From Cyrtodaria siliqua (lineage: Eukaryota; Mollusca; Bivalvia; Adapedonta; Hiatellidae): a stretch of 64,000 nt of DNA. The position numbers and the translations under genes were made by a program. Position 1 is the stretch's first letter, and each line of letters opens with the position of its first letter. The notes beneath the pieces were generated by a model that searched no databases, was not told where the DNA came from, and saw only the letters and a program-made list of their open reading frames with translations. This document shows positions 56,201 to 64,000 of this stretch, one piece after another. Location: positions 62,001 through 126,000 of the forward strand of contig JAWPHD010006756.1 in the NCBI GenBank assembly GCA_037043455.1, in the 5' to 3' direction.

Positions 56201-56298
56201 TCATCAGTGAGAATGTCAGAATCTCCGATCAAATCTGGAAGTGGGATGGGAACATCAAACACGATGGACCGACGTTTATACTCGTCCTTGCTTATAAT
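53106..56298 (-). CDS. TLDc-domain protein (OXR1/NCOA7-like), C-terminal four exons
   Basis: Spliced exons 56188-56298, 55093-55245, 54462-54631 and 53106-53247 give about 191 residues. They cover the short linker (PLPDLIGDSDILT) and the whole TLDc domain: GRTVGYPWTLIYSTHKHG, SLKTLYRDMQGLDSP, VFGALTSCELK, HFYGTGESFLFTFYPE, NWSGENNFFIKG, GLWFDEDLYHGRT, CETFNNDLL and FEAWAFIWD, followed by TGA. In OXR1/NCOA7/TLDC1-type proteins this C-terminal domain protects against oxidative damage and binds the vacuolar ATPase (family knowledge). Upstream exons, with any LysM or GRAM-like domains, lie beyond the window or were not recognised. Phases agree at each junction. It is convergent with the SLC17 gene. 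Confidence 0.92.
53248..53840 (-). repeat. Exon-edge minisatellite: repeated acceptor plus start of TLDc terminal exon
   Basis: About nine units of about 68 bp. On the minus strand each reads CATTTCAG then AGGTGTATTTGGTCTCTGGT plus TTGA, followed by ACATGTACATGTTTTAATAT. The true exon continues TGAAGATTTATACC instead. Use of an upstream acceptor copy would hit a TAA within about 13 codons. Units farthest from the exon are the most diverged. Confidence 0.88.
53985..54125. repeat. Tandem duplication, about 70 bp x 2
   Basis: GATCACACAGAGCAC, TAACAGATGTAAC, GCAGAAGTAACATAAAACA and CAGCCGTTAGAATGGT occur twice in a row inside the TLDc intron. Confidence 0.75.
54285..54418 (-). mobile_element. 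SINE body (GGCGGGAGGTGTACAG family), minus strand
   Basis: Minus-strand reading gives GATGGCGGGAGGTGTACAG, CCAGGAAAAGGGTGTGGTCT and CGACCGTCATATATAACC, as in 41208-41430. It lies 40 bases from the exon at 54462. Confidence 0.7.
54462..54631 (-). CDS. TLDc exon
   Basis: Acceptor TATATGCCAG, donor GTAAGT, phase 0 to 2. It encodes VFGALTSCELKYTEHFYGTG, ESFLFTFYPEFKVFNWSG and ENNFFIKGNKESLSIGAG. The FYGTGExFLFxF and ENxFFIKG motifs are diagnostic of TLDc. Confidence 0.95.
54672..54720. repeat. Alternating purine-pyrimidine GT/GC tract
   Basis: GTGTGCGTGCACGTGTGTGT followed by GTGCGTGCGTGCGCGAGCAT could adopt Z-DNA. Length is likely to vary between individuals. Confidence 0.6.
54855..54915 (-). 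pseudogene. Duplicated fragment of TLDc exon 55093-55245
   Basis: TCCTTGATCACCAACAAAAT followed by GGGGCTATCGAGGCCTTGCA matches the donor-side half of the true exon with a few differences. The true exon differs in having AAGATGG and CCCTGC. It lies in the next intron (downstream in transcription) and is truncated at both ends, with no canonical donor. Confidence 0.8.
55093..55245 (-). CDS. TLDc exon
   Basis: Acceptor TGTGTTTTTCCAG, donor GTAGGG, exactly 51 codons, phase 0. It encodes ISQHMPGRTVGYPWTLIYST, HKHGYSLKTLYRDMQGLDSP and ILLVIKDTNDQ, the start of the TLDc fold. Confidence 0.95.
55655..55765. mobile_element. Short inverted-repeat element
   Basis: GATAGGGAATTCCAACCC and GGGTTGGAATTCCCTATC are perfect inverted arms. 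Outer arms TTCATGGGTATCCGG and GAATACCCATGATAG extend the stem. A diverged relative is at about 62345-62490. Confidence 0.7.
56188..56298 (-). CDS. TLDc-gene exon upstream of the domain core
   Basis: Acceptor TTTTTCCTTTTCAG, 37 codons, phase 0. It encodes IISKDEYKRRSIVFDVPIPL, PDLIGDSDILTDEHIGE. The donor is GTCGGT, a weak GT site, chosen because it joins in frame to ISQHMPGRTVGYPW as in family members. Confidence 0.88.
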
Positions 56299-57234
56299 CT
56301 GAAAAGGAAAAATTCGATTATTTTTATAATGCAAATTATACGCAAACAATGTCTGGATGTTTACTGGTACTGCTTATTTGGAAAACCCAGACAGAAAACA
56401 ATGTTTTGCAAATTAAACCAGCAGAAGCTATAGAAAGTGTGTTTTTAAAATGTTTTCTATTAAGTACATTAGGCATCAGGCTGTTCGTGTGGGGCTAGGG
56501 GTCTGACTTAAAACTGACAAATAGTATTTTCTGTTCTAAAGGGCCTAACATAATGAAAGCGCCTTAAAATGACCCCTTATTTACAAGGAAATCACTTTTC
56601 ACAGTAATATGTGCTATCGTACGTTACGCACCAGGTTTAATGCAAGCGTACAAAGTCCCTAGACGCCTATCAAAAGCCTGATGTGCACTACTTTTTTAAA
56701 ACGTGTATTTCTTTCATCCTTCTTCTTTTAGGAGGATCCGTTCAGATCATTAAAATAACATTTGGGTTGACAGTAGCATTTAGGTAGGAATTAGGAATTA
56801 AGGCACACCAACACAAGAAAGGTTATATGGTGCCAACCCAGGTTCATGCTCCATTTACATCTAGTAAGCGATTTTTGTCCTTTCAAATGCCCAGGCACCA
56901 CTGTTATATTAGTTGGTCATACACACCGCCACAGCAACAATGTATCTATGATATTAATAATGACAAGCATGTTTTAGTACACAAAACCTGTATAATTCGT
57001 ATTGCAAAACTTGCATAAATCTTGTCACAAACCTGTTCCTGGTTGGTAAACGCACAAATCATACACCTCCGGTGCTATGCTAAAATGAGTTGAGAAACTT
57101 TCGGGGCTGAATTTGAGTGGAAACAAAAAGACAACTCGCCTTGATTTTGTGAATTTCTCAGGCTTAAATCCAGTCTCGGAAGTTGTTCAACAAATTTAAG
57201 CATATTTTTTTACCAGTTTAAGTCTTGTCCCAAA
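56299..57234. other. Upstream intron of the TLDc gene
   Basis: Holds an end fragment of the GGCGCC element at about 56790-56860 (GGCACACCAACACAAGAAAG, GGTTATATGGTGCC). No exon recognised. Confidence 0.45.
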
Positions 57235-57565
57235 ATCTGTTCAAATATTTGGAAGATAGGGATATTGGGGCATTTTAAGGGGAGTAACTAAAGATAGGCA
57301 TATTGGGGCATTTTAAAGGGAGGAACTAAAGATAGGAGTAACTCGCAGGCTGATCAGGGTTTACAATGTCTGGCTTCTGATCAGTCATTTCCCCCCAAAA
57401 CACCTCTTTGTCACATAAATGGAATGGTCTTAATTCAAAGAAAGAACAATCCATTACATATATGTAGCGGGTTAAGGGGAGTAACTAAAGATAGGCATAT
57501 TTGGGCATTTTAAGGGGAGTAACAAAAGATAGGAATTTTGGGGCATTTTAAGGGGAGTAACTAGC
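57235..57565. repeat. Short GGGGCATTTTAAGGGGAGTAACTA repeats and partial MITE
   Basis: A phrase of about 45 bp (GATAGGCATATTGGGGC, ATTTTAAGGGGAGTAAC) occurs about five times. A partial TTAACCCTTAGCCCGC-family MITE (57327-57478, ACTCGCAGGCTGATCAGGG ... TAGCGGGTTAAGGGG) sits within it. Confidence 0.6.
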
Positions 57566-57699
57566 TGGGCCTAATATTAAGATATATTTATTCAATTTAT
57601 CAACATTGTGAATACATTAAAAATATTAATAGCGAGTCTTAAACAAACTAGAACGTATAATCACTGAAGGTGGTGAATATCCACACTTTGAATTTTTTT

Positions 57700-58090
57700 T
57701 GGAAGTGAAAGTCATAAGTTCATTATACAATATAAATGGAAATTTTGAGGTCAAACAAAGGGCCATAATTATGTAATAATTAGGCAATCAACAATGTGTG
57801 ATGAGACGGAAATGAGGCCATCAGGTTTTATGTGTATATGAAGTTTGGAAACAATTCATTCAAAACTGTTTGTGAAATGCAAGTATTAAAATTGTGTTAC
57901 GGGACATTATACAATATCTGAGAGAAAAATTCAAGTCAAACAAAGGGCCATAATTTTGTAATAATTAGGCAATCAACAATGTGTGATGTAGAGGGACTTG
58001 AGGTCATCAGTTGTTATGTGTATATGAAGTTTGAAACTAAACAATTCACAACTGTTTGAAAAATCAAGTAATAAAAATGTGTTATGGGAC
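57700..58090. repeat. Tandem duplication, about 190 bp x 2
   Basis: GTCAAACAAAGGGCCATAAT, AATAATTAGGCAATCAACAA, TGTGTGATG and TTATGTGTATATGAAGTTTG occur twice. Confidence 0.7.
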
Positions 58091-58702
58091 AGGACACGAC
58101 ACTGGATGCGACGTTAGGAACAGTGAAATTTCTATATAGCCCCCACTTCACTTTGTGAAGGTGGTGGTATCGTTATATTTGATCATAATTACATATAAAG
58201 CAAGGATTTGCAGGTGGAGGGTTTCATAAAGCCTCCTCAGTGAAAAGTTAAAATTACAATAGGTGCATTCTGGGATGTTTCAGGCATATATATTTTCGAT
58301 GTAGCTGTTGGGAATACATGCACTTATGTGAGAACCTTATCATTTTTATCTGTAATACGCTTTATTATACCAGGCTAATTTCTAATTTAGATCAAACTTC
58401 CAACAAACCAATGGAAAAACATAGGGTTAAGTTAATTGTACAAACATAGCGTAAAGTTAATTGTACACAATTAACATATAACACAAGAACCAGATACAGC
58501 AATAGTCATTCATGTTGTCACAGTGGTATTCATCGTCATGACGAGAAAACAAAATTACGACTGAAACATAAAACTTAAAATTGCGACTGAAACATAAAAC
58601 TTACAGTTTCAATGAAAAATGTGGCAAAATCAACTTTTTTTTTGTTTATTTTACATTGATTGCGAAACAAGTTCTTGCAACTTAGATTAATCACTCCCGA
58701 TG

Positions 58703-58845
58703 GCTTCCTGGGTAGAACCAGTACTAAGCAATGTGGATTAAATTATTTTGCTCAAGGATAAATAACGTGGTGCGATGGAGGATCGAACTCACGACCTCTC
58801 GATCAGGCGCTCTACCACTGGACCACGCACTCCACATGCATTCAC
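58703..58845 (-). mobile_element. tRNA-derived SINE, minus strand
   Basis: Minus strand: GAGTGCGTGGTCCAGTGG, TAGAGCGCCTGATCGAGAGG, box B GAGTTCGATCCTCC and body CTTAGTACTGGTTCTACCC. Same family as 45833-45985. Confidence 0.72.
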
Positions 58846-59314
58846 TATATTCATTATGATAAAGAAACATATTTTGGCCTTTTTAACTAAAGTTTCTAAT
58901 GATAAGTAGACCTGAATGCAGAATCTTAAAAGTCACATATGATGCACTAGATTTTATAAGACAAATAAAACATGAATTCCAACTGATTTCCCCAGAAATG
59001 TGCTCTACTGGGGGCACATTTTTTCCCACCCTCTTATCATGAGGTCTAGTTTATACAAAATACATATGCAAACTACCTGACTTGAGGTCTCGATTAGAAA
59101 ATACCTCCTATGAAATGTAGAAAAAAAGAGAGAAAAATATGGCCTAATATAAACGACCCCCTTTTGTGAAAGGCAGATGTAAATGAGGGTTATAGGGTAT
59201 TATAGTGTGTTAGTGAAATTATATATATACAGATATAGAAATAGATATAGCAATTAATATTAGCGGAGTAGAAAGATACTGTAGTAAAAGAAAAAAAAAA
59301 TTAAATTTTTATTG

Positions 59315-59675
59315 AAAGATTGATATTTCTCAGTGAAAAAATATCCATAATCGCTAAATATTATTTACTAACTCCGAACATAAAATAACTGTGACGCCGA
59401 GTTATGACGTCAATAAAATGGTGATGACGTTGACGTCATCCGCCGATAACATTCAATAAAGCGAATAATTTCGATTAAAATCATGCACAAACCGATTTAA
59501 AATGTAATAAACAGATTATTTAACTGCTGTGTTTGATTATAGGGAAATCCTTCACTCGATGGTAGACGTGTTTTGTTTTTCACTCGCTTGCATATGCTTG
59601 TTCGTGAAAAGAACCACTTCTACCATCTCGTGAAGGATTTCCCTATAATCGATCCCAGCAGTTAAATAATCTCTA
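59315..59675 (+). mobile_element. Hairpin MITE with CRE-like flank
   Basis: Flank: ATTTCTCAGTGAAAAAATAT, GATGACGTTGACGTCATCCG and CCGATAACATTCAATAAAGC. Hairpin 59513-59672: TTATTTAACTGCTG ... CAGCAGTTAAATAA, with arms including CCTTCACTCGATGGTAGACG. Confidence 0.75.
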
Positions 59676-59956
59676 TTTCTTTCCTTAGACAGGGCAGTCA
59701 TCTTGGATTTTGAAGAAAGTTAAACAAAAAATTAAGAAGAACTACCATAGACATTGGGCAGTAGTTTCCCAGTGTTTTTGTTTGAGTAATGGGCAGAAGG
59801 AAAAGTTAACCAACTGACGGATGACGCAACATTGCATAAGCTCATGCTGTCTTCGACAAGTAGAGCCAAAAAAAATATTTTTCTCTACTCCAATCCACCA
59901 GATGCAAACCTATGTTTTTGCCGCCACACTCGCCCTTTTCTCAGCTCTGCTGGTGA

Positions 59957-60050
59957 GTTAATGGGACACCCGGCAATCTTAAAGATCTTGGTTAAAAGCA
60001 CAATGCCACAAGTTTTTAAGAATCCAGATTGCTGCGTGTCCCTTTAAGTT
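59957..60050. mobile_element. Short TTAA-flanked element, about 94 bp
   Basis: TTAATGGGACACCCGGCAATC and its imperfect complement GATTGCTGCGTGTCCCTTTAA form terminal inverted repeats; same family as 47578-48008. Confidence 0.65.
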
Positions 60051-60743
60051 CTCAGAAAACAAACAAATTTAGGTGATGGCGTAAGTCGAAGCAGTGCAAA
60101 TAGGTCAGATTGTGTATTCCTTCTTGTAAGATTATGTGACCATAATTATAATTTATATCCGAAGATAATGTTTAATCATATGAGATACTAGTCCAACAAC
60201 CCTTCGCCTTTAAACGATTATTTTGCAGGTGAAGTTAATACCTCTGTCATGAGGTGGACCAAGTAGACTGGTACCCAGTATGCAGTAGTCTACCGGTACC
60301 CAAACACACACACATCATTGCAGGGTTAATGGGATACGTATAGTAGGAAGATTTTTCATTCATATTCTTACATGATGGACTACAGCTACATTATTAATAT
60401 ATATATACCTGTCTTCGCACTAAAAGCTGTATCAACCAAATTACAAAAAGAACAGAAATTATGACAACCATAAAACCGATACATATTCAGGGGTGAATGC
60501 TAAACTATTGTAGCTATACATAAATAAACAACAAAATGCTATAGTTTTGCAATGACCCCTCAAAAACTTATTATAAAGCTGAAAATGATAAAGGGTGCAT
60601 GCATTGTATGAATTATTTTTCACATTTTAATGCTGAAAGCTATTTTGTGATCTTGAGATCAAACCTCTGCAGAGCTTAGACTTGTACCTATGACATGGAC
60701 TTATACTTAAACCAGTTTATCCTCTGAGAACATGTTAAGACAT

Positions 60744-61155
60744 AGAGATTATTTAACTGCTGGGATCGATTATAGGGAAATCCTTCTCGAGTGGTAGACG
60801 TGTGGTTCTTTTCATGAACGAGCGCACGCAAGTGAATGAAAAAACAAAGCACGTCTACCATCAAGTGAAGGATTACCCAATAATCGATCCCAGCAGTTAA
60901 ATAATCTATTTATTACATTTTAAATTACGTTTTTCAAACAAATATTTGCTTTATTGAATGTTATCGGCGGATGACGTCGACGTCAGCAACACTTTGTTGA
61001 CGTCACGCCTCACCGTCGCAACGTTAGTTATTATTGTATTCTGAGTTAGCAACGTTAGTTATTATTGTGTTCTGAGAAAGTTATTAATATTTAGCGATTA
61101 TGAATATTCTTGTACTGAGAAATCCCGATCTTTCACACATAGAAATGTAATAAAT
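60744..61155 (-). mobile_element. Hairpin MITE with CRE-like flank, inverted copy
   Basis: Hairpin TTATTTAACTGCTGGGATCG ... CGATCCCAGCAGTTAAATAA, then flank GTTATCGGCGGATGACGTC, GACGTCAGCAACACTTTG and ATTCTTGTACTGAGAAATCC. Confidence 0.75.
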
Positions 61156-61439
61156 AGGAACTATTTAACTAGATGGATGTTCCATGAATAAATGACCTTT
61201 ACAAACTGGCCTGACTAAGTTTTCGTGAAGAAAAAAATGAGTATTTAACCTTCAGTGTGACCTTGACCTTTATAATTTAGTCAGGACATGTCGATGTTGT
61301 CATGATGAGAATATATTGAAAGTTTGATGAAGAAATATCAAGAAATGAGAAAGTTGTAGCCAACGTTAAGTTTTCGTGACAGACGGACGACAAAGTGATC
61401 ACTATGTATCGCATTTTTCTTCGAAAAGGCGACACAAAA

Positions 61440-61555
61440 ATTAGAGCAGGACAGAGTTCTCAGATTCCTATGTATCCTTCTCTTCTATCTTGGGTGGCTA
61501 TAAATAACCTTAACGAATATGTATGTCTTGATGAATAATTAAAACAGTTCATTTC
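61440..61555 (+). mobile_element. SINE tail fragment
   Basis: AGAGCAGGACAGAGTTCTC, GATTCCTATGTATCCTTC, GGGTGGCTATAAATAACC and a CTTGATGAATAATTAAAAC tail resemble the 3' half of the SINE at 12328-12610. Confidence 0.55.
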
Positions 61556-62100
61556 GCTGCTCCACTTAAATTATCGTCCATATAGCAACTGGTCATTATT
61601 TAGCAAAACCTTATGGTTAACCGGTTGCTCTTGATATTGCTTAAAGCTCCTCCTACCGGGAGATACATAAATGTGTTTATTTACTAGGACAGAACTTTTA
61701 TTGAAATGGTTGCATAATAGTTATTGTTTACAAACTAGGTGTTCCACGGAACACTTGCAGCCAGTTATGAGCTTGGTTAGTTGCAGATTAAAGTTTTATA
61801 AAAAAGGAGCGTAACTCTGACAAAATGAAAGTCAGAGTTATTGGACATGACTGTGTAACAATATTCCTTGAGGTAAGATGAAGATGTGTGTGAAGTTTCA
61901 TGAACATAGGTCAAATACTTTTCAAGTTATGGTCAAGGTTAGGTAGCAGTTTAAAGTGTGACGGAAGACAGACGATGGACAAAGTGATCCCTAAGTGTCT
62001 GCCATGCTATGTAGGCGACACAAAAATGCTGCTTCTTGCGCCCGACAATAACGATGCTAGCTTAATGGTTAAGTAAACGGAGTTATTACCAGCAGTGTTA

Positions 62101-62290
62101 TTAACCCTTAATCCCCTACATATATATAATGGACTGTTCTTTCGTTGAATTAAGACCATTCCATTTATGTGACAAAGGGATGTTTTGGGGGAAATGACTG
62201 ATACAGCAGCCAGAGTTACTCGCAGGCTGATCTGGGTTTACAAATGGACGCAAAGGCTATTATAGTCGTGCTTAGCGGGTTAAGGGTTAA
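62101..62290. mobile_element. TTAA-flanked MITE, copy 2
   Basis: TTAACCCTTAATCCCC ... GCGGGTTAAGGGTTAA, 190 bp, aligns through ACTCGCAGGCTGATCTGGG with 9188-9348. Confidence 0.72.
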
Positions 62291-62344
62291 TATTCACCAA
62301 GAGGAGTAATCAATTAAGACTGCGAAAAGAAAAAGTGTAGGTTA

Positions 62345-62490
62345 CTTTCATGAGTATCCGGTGCAGACCCAGAATTCCAGCCTGATGTACAATTTTGATT
62401 GAAACTAAAGACCTGACAAGGTTTCCGATTCAGCAGTTGTATGAAGGGTTATACAAATTTCCCTACCTAACTGGATACCTATGATTAATT
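62345..62490. mobile_element. Diverged inverted-repeat element
   Basis: TTTCATGAGTATCCGGTGCAG ... ACTGGATACCTATGATTAA; related to 55655-55765. Confidence 0.5.
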
Positions 62491-62514
62491 CCTTTTATTT
62501 CATTTCTAAAAAGA

Positions 62515-62850
62515 AAGATTGGGATTTCTCAGTGGAAAAATATTCATAATCGCTTAATAACTAACATCAAACACAAAAATAACTAACTGTGACATTGAGT
62601 CACGACGTCAATAAAGTGTTGCTGACGTCAACGTCATCGGCCGATAACATTCAATAAAGCAAATAAGTTTGTTTGGTTAAAATCATACATAAATTGATTT
62701 AAAAATGTAATAAACAGCTATATATAAAAATAATTTAACTGTTGGGTTTGATTATAGAGAAATACTTCACACTCACTTGCATACACTTGTTTGTGAAAAG
62801 AACCACAGTCTACCATCCCTATAATCGATCCCAGCAGTTAAATAGTCTCT
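62515..62850 (+). mobile_element. Hairpin MITE with CRE-like flank, copy
   Basis: Flank GGATTTCTCAGTGGAAAAAT, TGCTGACGTCAACGTCATCG and CCGATAACATTCAATAAAGC; the hairpin (TTTAACTGTTGGG ... CCCAGCAGTTAAAT) is shortened. Confidence 0.7.
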
Positions 62851-63059
62851 AATTCTTGAATACCAATAAACCTCTTGTAGTTAATGTCATTAATTTCGAA
62901 GCAACCATCAATCAACATTTGTAATATTTACAAAATACCAACATGCACTCTGCTGACATTAGACACCACTGTGGAATAAATAATACCCAGTACCCATGCG
63001 GTAAGATAAGATTTTGATATTGAACAATATGATCCACCTATCCCCTTTCCTTTTGGAAC

Positions 63060-63282
63060 TTAACTCTTAGCCTGCAAATTTTAAGGGCGACTACAACAGC
63101 CTTTGCAGAGAGTCTAAACCCAGATCAGCCTGCGAGTAACTTGCAGGCTGATCAGGGTTTACACTGTCTGGCTGCTCATCGGTCATTTCCCCAAAACAAA
63201 ACACCCCTTTGTAAGATAAATGGATTGTCTAAATTTAAAGAAAGGACATTCCATTATACATTCATAGCGGGCTAAGGGTTAA
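63060..63282. mobile_element. TTAA-flanked MITE, copy 3 (inverted)
   Basis: TTAACTCTTAGCCTGC ... GCGGGCTAAGGGTTAA, 223 bp. It has an extra inner segment with AACCCAGATCAGCCTGCGAG mirrored by CTTGCAGGCTGATCAGGG. Confidence 0.72.
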
Positions 63283-63319
63283 GGTACTTGCCTCCAGAAT
63301 TGAACAAGAAAATCAATTA

Positions 63320-63615
63320 AACAAGGACTGTCACCATTAAGTGACAAATGCCCCCAATTTCATTCTCACGCATTTGACCTTTGACCTCCAAGTGTGACCT
63401 TGACCTTTGAGGTACGGACCCAAGTTTTACACAAGACATACCTTGTCATTGTGGTCAACATTTGTATGAAGTTTCATGGAAATCCCTTCAGTTCTTTCAA
63501 AGTTATGAATACGACATGATTGTTTCGAACGTAATTGTTTATGACGGTAGGATGAACGGACGAACAGACGGATGGTGCGATTACAAAATGCCTCCCTTCA
63601 GGGGGCATAAAAATA
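63320..63615 (+). repeat. Dispersed repeat with TGACCTTTGACCT and TGACCTTGACCT
   Basis: Runs from GACTGTCACCATTAAGTGAC through GACCTTTGACCTCCAAGTG and TATGAAGTTTCATGGAAATC to CCTCCCTTCAGGGGGCATAA. Shorter relatives are at 61250-61440 and 61850-62030. No coding frame. Confidence 0.5.
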
Positions 63616-64000
63616 TCTATAAAATGTTTTGAGAATAGCATGTTATACATTATAGTTATCCCCCATGTCCGAAACCATGGTGTGTTTTAGTTAATTAGGA
63701 ATAATAAAACGAAGTTCAGTTTACTAATGTAAACAAAGATATGACTGTATTCACCATGTGTAATCAATAGAGGCAATTTGGTGTCAGACATTGGGGGATA
63801 ACAGTTTATATAAGTTTTCTCTCAAAAAAGCTTTTCTAGATGTATTTTACTGAATTTTATTTCAATTCTGGAGTCAAGTCTGTTTAAGGTTCCATTTCAA
63901 AACAAAAATTGTTGTAAAATTTATAATTTTAAAGTTTACCTCAAATTCCTTGTTTGATAATAAAAAAAATTACCAAGTTTAAAGTAAGGCTCCCACAATA

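Overview
This is eukaryotic, intron-rich, AT-rich DNA crowded with tRNA-derived SINEs, short inverted-repeat elements and minisatellites. The repeat style and the two host genes suggest a marine bivalve mollusc, or a close lophotrochozoan. That assignment is an inference; no species-diagnostic gene is present.

Layout. Bases 3-581 (+) hold the 3' end of a coding region resembling the tail of a DDE/CENP-B-like transposase-derived protein. Seven exons between 6256 and 36393 (+) encode the C-terminal two thirds of an SLC17 (sialin-type) anion transporter; its N-terminal exons were not found. Four exons between 53106 and 56298 (-) encode the TLDc domain of an OXR1/NCOA7-like protein, ending at its stop codon. 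The two host genes converge on a 17-kb repeat-rich interval (36.4-53.1 kb). The part upstream of the TLDc exons (56.3-64 kb) holds only dispersed elements that I can recognise.

The 19.3-kb SLC17 intron 10311-29606 is filled by a 63-bp minisatellite of about 100 units. Truncated SINE copies sit inside it and were co-amplified with it. One of those SINEs is split by an 11.2-kb Ty3/gypsy-type LTR retrotransposon (14213-25373). This element has near-identical outer LTRs, a third, different LTR inside it, and a long intact pol reading frame on the minus strand with no recognisable gag.

Main discovery. Several minisatellites are seeded by exon edges, and they grow outward from the exon into flanking non-coding DNA. 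(1) The 3' splice site plus the first bases of the SLC17 exon at 10178 is repeated about 20 times upstream of it. (2) The last bases plus the 5' splice site of the SLC17 exon ending at 29762 is repeated about 85-90 times downstream. Every unit there juxtaposes a 3' splice site directly with a 5' splice site, as in a recursive-splicing (zero-nucleotide exon) ratchet point. (3) The 3' splice site plus the first 24 bases of the terminal TLDc exon is repeated about 9 times upstream. (4) The C-terminal codons plus the stop of that same exon is repeated about 6 times downstream. A single extra copy of part of another TLDc exon lies in the next intron. The same pattern in two unrelated genes suggests a general process rather than chance.
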